Of a stretch of 64,000 nt of DNA, positions 10,500 to 19,625 are shown piece after piece (position 1 is the stretch's first letter; the number at the start of each line of letters is the position of its first letter). The stretch spans positions 1-64,000 of the forward strand of contig NZ_JAVJAN010000006.1 in NCBI RefSeq assembly GCF_031344075.1. The letters are read 5' to 3'. The notes below the pieces were generated by a model. That model did not search any database. It saw only the letters and a list, made by a program, of their open reading frames with translations, and was not told the origin of the DNA. Made by a program: the position numbers and the translations under genes. The stretch comes from Clostridium aquiflavi. Its GTDB lineage: Bacteria; Bacillota; Clostridia; Clostridiales; Clostridiaceae.

Positions 10500-11669
10500 T
10501 TATTTAGTTTTATTCTTGCTTACAAAGTAATCTACTATTAAAGATAAGGCGCCATCACCAGTAATATTAGTTGCAGTGCCAAAGCTATCTTGAGCTGCAT
10601 GTAATGCAATCATTATAGGCTTTTCTATGTTTCCAAATCCAAGCATAGATTCTAATAATCCAAGAGCGGCCATAACTCCACCACCAGGAACTCCCGGTGC
10701 AGCTACCATTGTTACTCCAAGCATTAATATAAATGGAATCATAGTAACTAAAGTAGGTGTTTGTCCTCTCATTAGCATTACACCAATTGAAGTTAATACT
10801 AAAGTTATAGTATCTCCTGCCAAATGTATTGTAGCGCATAGAGGAACAACTAAATCAGCGACCTCTTCAGATACATTATTTTCTTTAGTACAGCTTAATG
10901 TAACTGGTATAGTAGCAGCAGATGACTGAGTTCCTACAGCTGTAAGATATGCAGGAATCATATTTTTTAATAATTTAAAAGGATTCTCCTTTTTAAGTAC
11001 ACCAGCTATAGAATATTGACATAATAAATATACAAATTGCAATATAAACAATATTAAATAAATAGTAGCGAAAGATTTTATAGTAGTAAATATTTCACCA
11101 CTTAAACTTAACTTAGAAAATATAGCTGCAATATAAAGCGGAACAAGTGGAATAAGAATTTTAGAAATAATCATTGAAACTATTGAACTAAATTCATGAA
11201 ATCCTCTTAATAATGAGCTATTATTTATTTTTGAAAGTCCTATACCAAAAACAAATGCAAATACTAAAGCTGACATTATATTAAGCATAGGTGGTATATC
11301 AATAGTAAAATATGGTTCTACCTTAATTGTTTCAGTTGAGACTAATGTAGCTGCTTTTATTATTTTAGGAAGAAACGATATTCCTACAAAATAAGCAATA
11401 ACACCAGAAATAATAGTTGATATGTAAGCTAGTATAGTAGTTCCTATAAGTACTTTTCCTGAATTTTTCCCAAGTGAAGCTATTCCAGGAACTATAAAGG
11501 CTATTATTATTAACGGAATAACAAATGATAAAAAGTTTCCAAATAAAGAACTAAAAGTGGCTAATATTCTTATTGGGAAGATTATATTTAAACTTCTACA
11601 TGTTAAACCGAGTATTATTCCTAAGATTAAAAATGTAAATATTCTTTTAATTAGTGATAAATTCTTCAA
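10500..11669 (-). CDS. Dicarboxylate/amino acid:cation symporter (DAACS family)
   Basis: A 389-residue polytopic transporter of the glutamate/aspartate/C4-dicarboxylate:cation symporter family. The signature serine-rich re-entrant loop is visible as QSSAATIPVTL, followed by the substrate and cation region with HLAGDT and a late GVPGGGVMAALG stretch matching the second hairpin. About eight hydrophobic segments are present. Members import glutamate, aspartate, serine/threonine or dicarboxylates with Na+ or H+; the substrate cannot be assigned here. AGGGGGATTTATA lies before the ATG on the coding strand. It is monocistronic. Confidence 0.92.
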   Translation of the reverse strand: MKNLSLIKRIFTFLILGIILGLTCRSLNIIFPIRILATFSSLFGNFLSFVIPLIIIAFIVPGIASLGKNSGKVLIGTTILAYISTIISGVIAYFVGISFLPKIIKAATLVSTETIKVEPYFTIDIPPMLNIMSALVFAFVFGIGLSKINNSSLLRGFHEFSSIVSMIISKILIPLVPLYIAAIFSKLSLSGEIFTTIKSFATIYLILFILQFVYLLCQYSIAGVLKKENPFKLLKNMIPAYLTAVGTQSSAATIPVTLSCTKENNVSEEVADLVVPLCATIHLAGDTITLVLTSIGVMLMRGQTPTLVTMIPFILMLGVTMVAAPGVPGGGVMAALGLLESMLGFGNIEKPIMIALHAAQDSFGTATNITGDGALSLIVDYFVSKNKTK

Positions 11670-12006
11670 TTATAAATCCCCCTTTTATAATTAATGTTCA
11701 TATATGAAATACATATGTATGTATTACAAGTACAAATATATCATTAAATTATTAGTGCGGTCAATAGTTATATAAAATTTTACTCGAAATAATAAAATTA
11801 TCGAATATTTTACAAATAAATTACATAAAATTATAAAATAATATGTGTAAATATGAATAATTTTTTATAATTTTAGGATATTTGGAGTATTAAGGTAGAA
11901 GAAAAAATGTTAAAAAATGGTTGTTAGTATTTATAGTATGTGATAATATAAAAGTATAAAATTCAAAAAAATGGAAAATGATATTAATTATAAGGAGAAG
12001 CTGTAA
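11670..12006. other. Divergent intergenic region (337 bp)
   Basis: AT-rich spacer between the divergently transcribed symporter and histidine kinase genes. It contains imperfect palindromes, TACATATGTA around 11710-11720 and TCGAaATAAT/ATTATCGA around 11783-11803, that could be operators. I recognise no named binding site. AAGGAG at 11993-11998 is the ribosome binding site of the kinase. Confidence 0.5.
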
Positions 12007-12903
12007 ATGAGTGTAGCGAAAAAAATTATAAATGATTTTATAGAAGAGGATAAAGAATTAAATAGATTAGAACTTTCTAAATTAACAAAAGAAGAACTAA
12101 TAGATAAATACATGGATGTAAATAATTATAAGAATTTACAAGAAAATCTCCTTTTAAGTGTTTCTCATGATTTAAGATCGCCATTAAATGTGATTTTAAG
12201 CATACTTCAATTTTACGAATCAGGTTACATAACTGGCAATGATAACATGAATAAATATATGACTAGCATAAAGAGAAATAGTTATAGGATGCTAAAACTT
12301 ATAGATAATCTTATAGATACAACACGATTAGAAAAAAAATATTATAAAATTGAAAGAAGAAATTTAGATATTGTTAAATTAATAGAAAATACGGTTTCTT
12401 CAATAGATAAATACGCAAAACAAAAAAATATATCATTAATATTTGATACTAATGTTGAAAAATGTATTATGGCAATAGATCCAGAGGCAATAGATAGGAT
12501 AATTATGAATCTTTTATCTAATGCCATAAAGTTCTCTTATAATAATGGAAATATATACATTAACTTATGGAAGAGAAATAATGAATTAAATATATCAGTA
12601 AAAGATGAGGGTATGGGAATTCCAATAAAAGAACAGGATAAAATCTTTAATAGATTTGCTCAGTCATCTAATCATAAAAAAATAGAACAGTCAGGTAGTG
12701 GAATTGGATTGTCATTAGTAGAAAGCTTAACTAAAGCACATAATGGTAATATATCACTAAAGAGTCAGGAAGATAGAGGCAGTGAATTTATAATAAGACT
12801 CCCAATAATAAAATTAAGCGAGAATAATGAAGATAATCATATAATTCATGCAAAAACCAATATTGAAATATTAGAAATAGAATTTTCAGATATTTATTTA
12901 TAA
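12007..12903 (+). CDS. Soluble sensor histidine kinase, orphan
   Basis: A 298-residue HATPase_c/HisKA protein. The phosphoacceptor box SVSHDLRSPLNV holds His54; the N box MNLLSNAIKFS lies near 167, G1 DEGMGIP near 200 and G2 GSGIGLSLV near 230. No membrane segment or sensor domain is visible in the 50 residues before the H box, so it is cytosolic or relies on a partner for input. No response regulator is encoded nearby, so it is an orphan. Related soluble kinases in clostridia can act on Spo0A; that is only a possibility here. AAGGAG precedes the ATG. Confidence 0.9.
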   Translation: MSVAKKIINDFIEEDKELNRLELSKLTKEELIDKYMDVNNYKNLQENLLLSVSHDLRSPLNVILSILQFYESGYITGNDNMNKYMTSIKRNSYRMLKLIDNLIDTTRLEKKYYKIERRNLDIVKLIENTVSSIDKYAKQKNISLIFDTNVEKCIMAIDPEAIDRIIMNLLSNAIKFSYNNGNIYINLWKRNNELNISVKDEGMGIPIKEQDKIFNRFAQSSNHKKIEQSGSGIGLSLVESLTKAHNGNISLKSQEDRGSEFIIRLPIIKLSENNEDNHIIHAKTNIEILEIEFSDIYL

Positions 12904-12918
12904 AAAAGAAATTTATTG

Positions 12919-12965
12919 AAATAAATACTTAATATTATGGAAAAATAATCTTAAGTATTTATTTT
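12919..12965 (+). terminator. Terminator after the histidine kinase
   Basis: AAATAAATACTTAA (12919-12932) pairs with TTAAGTATTTATTT (12951-12964), 16 bases after the kinase stop, followed by T-rich sequence. Confidence 0.7.
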
Positions 12966-13033
12966 ATAAACTTGCTTATTATGGTGGCTTGTGATAATAT
13001 ATTTCTTGAAGAAAGTTAGTTTTAAATTAATAT

Positions 13034-13108
13034 GGAGCGTTAGTTAAACGGATATAACTTACCGCTACGGACGGTACATTGAGGGTTCGATTCCTTCACG
13101 CTCTGCCA
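13034..13108 (+). tRNA. tRNA-Arg (ACG)
   Basis: A 75-base cloverleaf: acceptor GGAGCGT/ACGCTCT, anticodon stem TACCG/CGGTA around loop CTACGGA with anticodon ACG, T arm GAGGGTTCGATTCCTTC, and encoded CCA at 13106-13108. A probable promoter lies upstream, with a TGTGATAAT extended -10 at 12991-12998. Confidence 0.95.
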
Positions 13109-13144
13109 AAAGACTTAGCTATGTTTTTAGTTAAGTCTTTTTTG
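13109..13144 (+). terminator. Terminator of tRNA-Arg
   Basis: AAAGACTTA pairs with TAAGTCTTT and is followed by T residues, immediately after the tRNA CCA. Confidence 0.85.
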
Positions 13145-13243
13145 TTGTATAAATAAACATGCTAATAAATGCTAATAATAAATTATATAAGTATATTAGA
13201 TATTTAATAAACAATAGTGATGAAGTAAAGGTGGCAATTATTA

Positions 13244-14383
13244 ATGAAAGAAGATATTTTAATTAATTTATTAGATGAGCATAATGAGGGGAATTTGTTA
13301 GCTACTGATAAATTTAGACCTTGTAAAGTAATTTACTTAAAGTATGAAGAAAATAGTGAATTATATGAGAAGCTAAAAAAGTATCATAAAGAAATTTTTC
13401 CGAGTATTGATATAGAAAGCTACATTATAAGTGAAGGTAATATAAAAGAAATAAACAATTTATTAAATAGCTTAGATATAGAAAAAACTATTATAAATGT
13501 AACTGGGGGAAAAAGAATAAACTCATTAATTTTATTAAATCAAGCTTTAATAAAGAAATTTAATATTGTTTATATAGATATTTTAAATAAGAGAATATAT
13601 GAATTAGGAAATGATATTAAAAATAAGTCAGAAGAGTTTAAGGATATATATATAGATGACATACTTAAGATAACTGGTTCTGATATTTTGTTAGATTCTA
13701 GCAAAATAAGTAAATATTCTGATGTGATTAATATAACAGAAAAAATTTATGAAAACTTAGAATTATGGTATAAGTATAAGCAATGTCTTTATGATAATCA
13801 TTTATTTATTCATGATTATTCTCAAAGTAACAAAGTTATTATTAATTTGTCTGACTTATATGGGCAAGAGGAAAAAGGAATATTAAATTCTTGCTTAAAT
13901 TATCTAGAGAAAATTAATGCTATAAAATATAAAAAGAGCAAGAATGATATAGTAGTACATTTTCAACAAGATTATATGAAAGGATTTATATTTAAAAGTG
14001 GTACTTGGCTAGAAGTATTAACTAATATAGTTGTTAGAGAAATTGAAGAAATTGATGATGTTAAAAGTGGCGTTATATTTCTATGGAACAATAATGAAAT
14101 CAAAGTTAAAAATGAATTTGATGTATTAGCAGTTAAGGATGATGTTTTAATATGTATATCATGTAAAGATAGTGCAAAATATGATGAAGATGCACTAAAT
14201 GAATTAGATGTATATAGTAAAAGATTAGGTGGAAATAATGCGAAAAAAATATTGGTTGCAACTCAAGAACCTTATAAAAGATGTATTAAAGAAAGAGCAG
14301 AAATGATGGGGATTAGTTTAATTATATTAGATAAAGATATAGAAAAATTTAAGAATGAATTAAAAAAAGTCATTAATAAATAA
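13244..14383 (+). CDS. Card1/Can2-like CARF-domain nuclease (DUF1887)
   Basis: A 379-residue protein with the two-part build of DUF1887 effectors. The N-terminal CARF-type Rossmann domain shows VTGGKR at 86-91, the conserved loop that lines the cyclic-oligoadenylate pocket. The C-terminal restriction-endonuclease-like domain has GTWLE (Glu257), NEFDVL (Asp293) and ISCK (Lys308), matching the order GxWLE, NExDV and xCK of the family. Known members (Card1, Can2) are activated by cA4 from type III CRISPR complexes and nick DNA and/or cut RNA. No cas gene or array occurs in this window, so it would have to be served in trans. AAAGGTGG precedes the ATG. It sits between tRNA-Arg and psd. Confidence 0.85.
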   Translation: MKEDILINLLDEHNEGNLLATDKFRPCKVIYLKYEENSELYEKLKKYHKEIFPSIDIESYIISEGNIKEINNLLNSLDIEKTIINVTGGKRINSLILLNQALIKKFNIVYIDILNKRIYELGNDIKNKSEEFKDIYIDDILKITGSDILLDSSKISKYSDVINITEKIYENLELWYKYKQCLYDNHLFIHDYSQSNKVIINLSDLYGQEEKGILNSCLNYLEKINAIKYKKSKNDIVVHFQQDYMKGFIFKSGTWLEVLTNIVVREIEEIDDVKSGVIFLWNNNEIKVKNEFDVLAVKDDVLICISCKDSAKYDEDALNELDVYSKRLGGNNAKKILVATQEPYKRCIKERAEMMGISLIILDKDIEKFKNELKKVINK

Positions 14384-14388
14384 TGCTA

Positions 14389-14451
14389 TGTTTTAGCAAT
14401 GTGTTTATATATGCCACTTTGATTATTGCATATATAAACATGCTAAAACAG
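14389..14451. repeat. Palindromic 3' element, short copy (D)
   Basis: The core GTGTTTATATATGC (14401-14414) pairs with GCATATATAAAC (14428-14439), with an outer stem TGTTTTAGCA / TGCTAAAACA. The central CACTTTGATTATT matches part of the right arm of the longer copies at 18165 and 62031. It lies between the convergent ends of the DUF1887 and psd genes and could serve both transcripts. Confidence 0.7.
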
Positions 14452-14458
14452 AACTTGC

Positions 14459-15352
14459 TTATTTAGAGATTTTAGTTCCAATCTTTTCGCCAAATAAGAT
14501 TTTACATTCATATCCTTGTTTTGATTGCTCTAAAATATCAGGATCTATTTTTACTTTATTTTTTTCTAAGAACAGTATAGTTGTTGATCCACCAAATTTA
14601 AAATACCCTTTTTCATCGCCTTTTGTTACTTTTTGGTTAGGCTCATATGTTTGAATTATTGATCCAACACAAGTAGCACCTACTTCTACAGTTAAAATAT
14701 CTCCAAAATTTTCTGATTTAAATATGCACCATTCTCTTTTATTTTCACAAAATAATTTTGGAATTGAATTAAGAGCTATAGGATTTACAGAATAGTAATG
14801 GCCCTTAATTTTATGAGTTTCGCAAGGTATACCAGAGTCTACAAAGTGAAACCTATGATAGTCTGTAGGACATAATCTTAATATTACACAAATACCATCT
14901 TTATATTTTTCTGATATTTCATCATTTTTTATTAATTCTCTTAAACTATAAGTTAAGCCTTTTACTTGAACAATATTATCTAAGTCTATATTATCGTAAA
15001 CAGTAATTCGCCCATCTCCTGGAGAAATAAAAATATCTTCATTGTAATCTATAGGTCTTGAAGTAGAAGTCAAATTTCTAACAAAGAAGTCATTAAATGA
15101 ATTAAATTCAGAAATATTTTTTTCTGCAATATTCATATCAATATTAAAGTCTTTAACAAAGTCAGGTATTTTTCTTGCACTGAATTTTGTATCACAAAAT
15201 TTACCATAAAATTTTGAAAAAATCTTTCTCTTAGCAATCAATTCTGTCATACCTTTTCCAACGGGTGTTTCATAAGTCCACTTAATGAACTTTTTACCTG
15301 CCACGTTTTCCTCTTCATATTCGTTAGTAATTCTGTTATATACTTTAATCAT
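14459..15352 (-). CDS. psd: Phosphatidylserine decarboxylase proenzyme
   Basis: Psd decarboxylates phosphatidylserine to phosphatidylethanolamine at the membrane. The protein has 297 residues, the length of the clostridial form. It is a pyruvoyl enzyme that self-cleaves; the cleavage motif appears as GGST with Ser256 as the future pyruvoyl group. FHFVDSGIP and a preceding CPTDYHRFH region supply the conserved histidines. A class without a signal peptide is expected. The pssA partner is not in the window. The ATG has an AGAGGAATTT site on the coding strand. Confidence 0.94.
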   Translation of the reverse strand: MIKVYNRITNEYEEENVAGKKFIKWTYETPVGKGMTELIAKRKIFSKFYGKFCDTKFSARKIPDFVKDFNIDMNIAEKNISEFNSFNDFFVRNLTSTSRPIDYNEDIFISPGDGRITVYDNIDLDNIVQVKGLTYSLRELIKNDEISEKYKDGICVILRLCPTDYHRFHFVDSGIPCETHKIKGHYYSVNPIALNSIPKLFCENKREWCIFKSENFGDILTVEVGATCVGSIIQTYEPNQKVTKGDEKGYFKFGGSTTILFLEKNKVKIDPDILEQSKQGYECKILFGEKIGTKISK

Positions 15353-15513
15353 AAATTCCTCTTTTCATTAATTTAAAAATATATTTATATATTATATACT
15401 GATTCTAACATATATATTTTAAATATCAAAAAAATGAAAGTAAAAAGTAATAAATAGTAAAATTTTAGTGGTATAATGTAATTATTATCAGTTTATGAAA
15501 ATGAGGGATTGGT

Positions 15514-16089
15514 GTGAATAAAACAAAAAAATTGATTTTTAATTCTTCAATAGAAGTTTTTTCAAAATCAGGGTATAGGGGAGCAACAATGGATGAAATA
15601 GCAACCACTGCGGGGCTTGCTAAAGGAACACTATATTATAATTTTAATAGCAAAGAAGAAATATTCAACTTTATAGTTGATAATGGACTTAAGTTACTTA
15701 ATGATGAAATTGCAGCAGTAAATGAATTAAATGATGATGCAATTGAAAAATTAAAACAAATCTGCAAAATACAATTAACATTTCTTTATGAACATAATAG
15801 CTTTTTTAGAGTTGTAATGAGTCAATTATGGGGAGATGAAGAAAGACAATTTATTTTAAGAGAAAAGGTAAAAAGTCATATAAAAGAAATAGAAATGTAT
15901 ATACAAATGGGGATGAAAGAAGGGTGTATTAGAAAAGGCGATAGTGAAGTAATGGCCTATGAATTTTTTGGAACATTATGTTCAACAGCAATATATGAGT
16001 TAATAAACATAGAAAAAGTTAGTTTAGAAGATATTATTAATAAGACATTAGAATTTATTTTTAATGGTTTAATAAATAAAGAAGTATAG
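15514..16089 (+). CDS. TetR/AcrR family transcriptional regulator
   Basis: A 191-residue one-component repressor. The N-terminal helix-turn-helix has the textbook TetR pattern, with ATMDEIATTAGLAKGTLYYN at about residues 25-44 and FNSKEEIF following. The C-terminal ligand domain is unclassified. The start is GTG with GAGGG upstream. It is divergent from psd, so psd is a candidate target; no drug pump lies alongside. A strong terminator follows. Confidence 0.93.
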   Translation: MNKTKKLIFNSSIEVFSKSGYRGATMDEIATTAGLAKGTLYYNFNSKEEIFNFIVDNGLKLLNDEIAAVNELNDDAIEKLKQICKIQLTFLYEHNSFFRVVMSQLWGDEERQFILREKVKSHIKEIEMYIQMGMKEGCIRKGDSEVMAYEFFGTLCSTAIYELINIEKVSLEDIINKTLEFIFNGLINKEV

Positions 16090-16138
16090 AAAATTTTAAA
16101 AATTGAAATATGTATAAATGTTATATAATCATAGTAGT

Positions 16139-16172
16139 CTATCCTAAAAGTTCTTTTAGGATAGTTTTTTTT
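16139..16172 (+). terminator. Terminator after the TetR gene
   Basis: CTATCCTAAAAG pairs with CTTTTAGGATAG and is followed by eight T. The remaining 16173-16400 is AT-rich promoter region for the hydrogenase gene; a TATACT at 16374-16379 could be its -10, without a well-spaced -35. Confidence 0.92.
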
Positions 16173-16400
16173 GTTTTAAATATAAATATTTAAATTATGT
16201 TGATACATATATTTCATAATATATAAAATAGTATAATTAATAGATTATTTATCCAATAAAAACTATTAATTAATACTTATTTTTAATAAATAAGTATGCT
16301 AAAATTGTAACGTTGATAAAAAATGTATTTTTAAATATTAACACACATTGAAAATATAGTTAAATAAAAAAAGTATACTAAAGACGGGGAGGTTCATTTA

Positions 16401-18131
16401 GTGGCATATATATTAATAAATGAAAAAGAGGTTTCTGTAAAAGAAGAGGGTAAAACTATTTTAGAAGTTGCATTAGAGAATAATATAGAGATACCAACCT
16501 TATGCTATTTAAATGATTGCAGTAATACAGGAAAATGTGGAGTGTGTGCTGTTGAAATAGAAGGACAAGAAGAACTAGCATTATCTTGTGAAACATTAGT
16601 CAAAGATAAAATGGTTATAAGAACTGATTCAGAAAAGGTACAAGAAGCTGTTAAATTAAGAATGGCAGAAATGTTAGATAAACATGAATTTAAATGTGGT
16701 CCTTGTAAAAGAAGAGAAGACTGTGAATTTTTAAAATTAGTAATAAAGACTAAAGCTAGAGCAAATAAGCCATTCATAGTTAAAGATAAATCAGAATATG
16801 TAGATGATAGAAGTAAGTCAATTGTTATAGATAGAAGTAAATGTGTGCTTTGTGGAAGATGTGAAGCTGCTTGTAGCGAAAAAACAGCTACTAATTCTAT
16901 AAAAATTGTTGATGATAATTGTGATAAGAAAGTATCAACTATTGATGGAAAATGCTTTGATGATACAAATTGCTTATTATGTGGTCAATGTATAGCTGCA
17001 TGTCCAGTAGATGCGTTATCAGAAAAATCTCATACTGAAAGAGTGCAAAATGCTTTAGAAGATCCAAGTAAACACGTAATAGTTGCAATGGCTCCATCAG
17101 TTAGAGCTGCTATGGGTGAAGCATTTAAAATGGGATATGGTGTTGATGTAACAGGAAAAATATATACAGCTTTAAGAATGTTAGGATTCAATAAGATATT
17201 TGATATTAACTTTGGTGCTGATATGACAATAATGGAAGAAGCAACAGAACTTATTAGTAGAGTAAATGAAGGTGGTCCATTCCCTATGTTTACATCTTGT
17301 TGTCCATCATGGGTAAGAGAAGTTGAAAATTACTTCCCAGAGTTTATAGATAACTTATCTAGTGCAAAGTCACCTCAACAAATTTTTGGTGCTGCAAGTA
17401 AAACTTATTATCCTGAAATAGAAGGATTAGATCCTAAAGATGTATTTACAGTGACAATAATGCCTTGTACATCAAAGAAATTTGAAGCTGATAGAGAAGA
17501 AATGGAAAATAACGGTTTAAGAAATATAGATGCTGTAATTACAACTAGAGAATTAGCAAAAATGATTAAAAATGCAAAAATAAATTTTGCTAGCTTAGAA
17601 GATAGTGAAGCCGACCCTTCAATGGGAGAATATACTGGTGCAGGAGCTATATTTGGAGCTACTGGTGGTGTTATGGAAGCAGCTTTAAGAAGCGCAAAAG
17701 ACTTTATAGAAAATAAATCACTAGAAGAAATAGAGTATGAACAAGTAAGAGGCTTAGATGGAATAAAAGAAGCTACAGTTACATTAGGAGGACAAGAATA
17801 TAATATAGCTGTTATTAATGGCGCTGCAAATGTATTTGATTTTGTTAAGAGTGGAAGAATGGACGAAAAGCAATATCATTTCATTGAAGTAATGTCCTGC
17901 CCAGGTGGATGTGTAAATGGTGGTGGACAACCTCATGTAAATTCAAAAGACAGAAATAAAGTAGATGTTAGAACTGTAAGAGCATCTGTTTTGTACAACC
18001 AAGATAAGGGATTAGCTAAGAGAAAGTCTCATGAAAATGCATCATTATTAAAGATGTATGAAACTTATATGGGCAAACCAGGAAAAGGACTAGCTCATGA
18101 ATTATTACATATAAAATATAAGAAAAGATAA
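16401..18131 (+). CDS. hydA: [FeFe] hydrogenase, CpI type, ferredoxin-dependent
   Basis: A 576-residue monomeric hydrogenase that disposes of fermentation electrons as H2, near-identical in length to CpI of C. pasteurianum (574). Domains in order: N-terminal [2Fe-2S] with CYLNDCSNTGKCGVC; the His-ligated [4Fe-4S] site with His95 and CGPCKRREDC; a two-cluster ferredoxin domain (CVLCGRCEAAC and CLLCGQCIAAC); and the H-cluster domain with Cys300 (TSCCPSW), Cys356 (MPCTSKK), Cys500 and Cys504 (SCPGGC). All ligands are present. GTG start with GGGGAGG upstream. It is monocistronic and is followed by a palindromic repeat. Confidence 0.98.
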   Translation: MAYILINEKEVSVKEEGKTILEVALENNIEIPTLCYLNDCSNTGKCGVCAVEIEGQEELALSCETLVKDKMVIRTDSEKVQEAVKLRMAEMLDKHEFKCGPCKRREDCEFLKLVIKTKARANKPFIVKDKSEYVDDRSKSIVIDRSKCVLCGRCEAACSEKTATNSIKIVDDNCDKKVSTIDGKCFDDTNCLLCGQCIAACPVDALSEKSHTERVQNALEDPSKHVIVAMAPSVRAAMGEAFKMGYGVDVTGKIYTALRMLGFNKIFDINFGADMTIMEEATELISRVNEGGPFPMFTSCCPSWVREVENYFPEFIDNLSSAKSPQQIFGAASKTYYPEIEGLDPKDVFTVTIMPCTSKKFEADREEMENNGLRNIDAVITTRELAKMIKNAKINFASLEDSEADPSMGEYTGAGAIFGATGGVMEAALRSAKDFIENKSLEEIEYEQVRGLDGIKEATVTLGGQEYNIAVINGAANVFDFVKSGRMDEKQYHFIEVMSCPGGCVNGGGQPHVNSKDRNKVDVRTVRASVLYNQDKGLAKRKSHENASLLKMYETYMGKPGKGLAHELLHIKYKKR

Positions 18132-18164
18132 GATGTTTATTTAAACATGGCATGGTTTAGTAGA

Positions 18165-18271
18165 GTGTTCATATATGCATAAATAAAGTGGACTGAGTAA
18201 TTGAAATTAGGAATACTAAAATGAGTATAGTCCAATTACAATGCCACTTTACATATTGCATATATGAACAC
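18165..18271. repeat. Palindromic 3' element, medium copy (A)
   Basis: A 107-bp imperfect palindrome 33 bases after the hydA stop. The left arm starts GTGTTCATATATGCATAA and the right arm ends TTGCATATATGAACAC. The inner part, TTAGGAATACTAAAATGAGT, is shared almost exactly with the copy at 62031. No T tract follows. The rest of 18272-18535 is AT-rich with no gene. Confidence 0.85.
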
Positions 18272-18535
18272 ATATTTAAATATGAAGTATTTTAGACTCT
18301 ATAGATATAATGATATTAGGTAATTTAATTGTTTTAATTATGTTATTTAGTATAAAATATATTTTGTAGAATCTATTTTTATATTTTAAATTAAATACTT
18401 AATTAAGAATTAAAAAATACTAGATACTAAATCAAATTCTTAGTTTATTAAAACCATTTAAAAAGTATATAATATAAAATTAATTCAAATATAAAACTAG
18501 AAAAAATTTAGTTGAGAATTGAAAGTGGGGTACAT

Positions 18536-19324
18536 ATGAAGCTTTTAGCAAGTGATTTAGATGGAACTTTAGTAGTTGGAAACAATTTAAGAAATGATAA
18601 GGATTTAACTTTAATTAATAAGCTTAAAGAACGAGGACATAAATTAATTGTATCAACAGGTAGAAGTTATGACATGGTAATACCTTTAATGGAGAAGTAT
18701 GATATAGAATATGATTATTTATTACTTTGCAATGGAAGCTTAATTATGAATAGAGCACATGAAATGGTATTTGATGAGTGGGTATCTAATGAAATATCAA
18801 AGAAGATAATAAATGATTATTACAATGATGAAACATTAGTTTATTTAGATAATTTTAAGAATTCTATTTTTATAGATAATCCTAATCTTGATAAATCTGA
18901 AATTGGTGATATGATGGATTTGTTTACAAAGAAGATATACATTGAAGATGCAACATCATCAAAAGATGATTATAAAATAATAAGTTTATCACCTGTAGAT
19001 AAAGATCAGATTAAAGCAGAAAAAATAAAAGATGAAATAATTAAAAAGTATGGTGAGCATGTAGAAGTATATAGAAATCAATTTTTTGTTGATATAGTAC
19101 CGAAAGGATGTTCAAAAGGAAATGCGCTTAAGAGAATATTAGAAGTAGAAGATTTATCAAAAGATAATCTTTATGTTATTGGAGATTCATTCAATGATGT
19201 TTCAATGTTTAACATAACTCATAATAGCTATACTTTTAATGATTCAGAAGATAAGGTAAAAAAATATGCTAATAATGAAGTTGATTATGTATATGAAGTT
19301 ATTGAGGACTTATTATCTAAGTAA
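18536..19324 (+). CDS. Cof-type HAD-IIB family hydrolase
   Basis: A 262-residue haloacid-dehalogenase-superfamily phosphatase of the Cof/YidA subfamily, acting on sugar phosphates or similar. Motif I is DLDGTL just after the start, motif II STGRSYD, then the C2B cap, and motif IV GDSFNDVSMF near the C-terminus. I place the start at the ATG at 18536, which gives the usual MKLLASDLDGT beginning and has GTGGGG upstream; the frame is open to a TTG at 18512. The substrate is not predictable. Confidence 0.9.
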   Translation: MKLLASDLDGTLVVGNNLRNDKDLTLINKLKERGHKLIVSTGRSYDMVIPLMEKYDIEYDYLLLCNGSLIMNRAHEMVFDEWVSNEISKKIINDYYNDETLVYLDNFKNSIFIDNPNLDKSEIGDMMDLFTKKIYIEDATSSKDDYKIISLSPVDKDQIKAEKIKDEIIKKYGEHVEVYRNQFFVDIVPKGCSKGNALKRILEVEDLSKDNLYVIGDSFNDVSMFNITHNSYTFNDSEDKVKKYANNEVDYVYEVIEDLLSK

Positions 19325-19349
19325 TTAAAATAGGATCTATTTTAAAAAT

Positions 19350-19468
19350 GTGTTGATATTGTAGTATAAAGCTCGTGGATATAGGAATTTACTTTTGGAA
19401 AATTACTTTTGACAAATCTCCATTAATAGTTCTAAAAAGCAAATTCCAACGCCACTGCACTCATACAC
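19350..19468. repeat. Imperfect inverted repeat, variant 3' element (H)
   Basis: The left arm GTGTTGATATTGTAGTATAA with GGAATTTACTTTT (19384-19396) pairs imperfectly with AAAAGCAAATTCC (19435-19447) and a CATACAC end. It begins 25 bases after a gene stop, as the other elements do, and shares TGTTGATAT with them but diverges afterwards. The rest of 19325-19625 shows nothing coding. Confidence 0.55.
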
Positions 19469-19625
19469 AAAAATATTTACAGTCTTCTTTTAAATTGAAT
19501 TTTTTTAAGTTTTATATTTTTACTTTTTATCTAAGTTATTTTTAAACCTAACTTATGAGCAAAAATTTATCATTTCACTATGAAATTCTTAATACAATTT
19601 AAATTGATCTATCTGCATAAACATG

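Noticed and set aside
13244..14383. Loss of nuclease activity in the DUF1887 protein because Ser replaces Glu before Cys-Lys
   Set aside because: From memory, the SCK form is common in this family, so inactivation cannot be concluded.
13144..14460. CRISPR array or genomic-island attachment site beside the CARF nuclease and tRNA-Arg
   Set aside because: No regularly spaced repeats occur, and no second copy of the tRNA 3' end is visible downstream.
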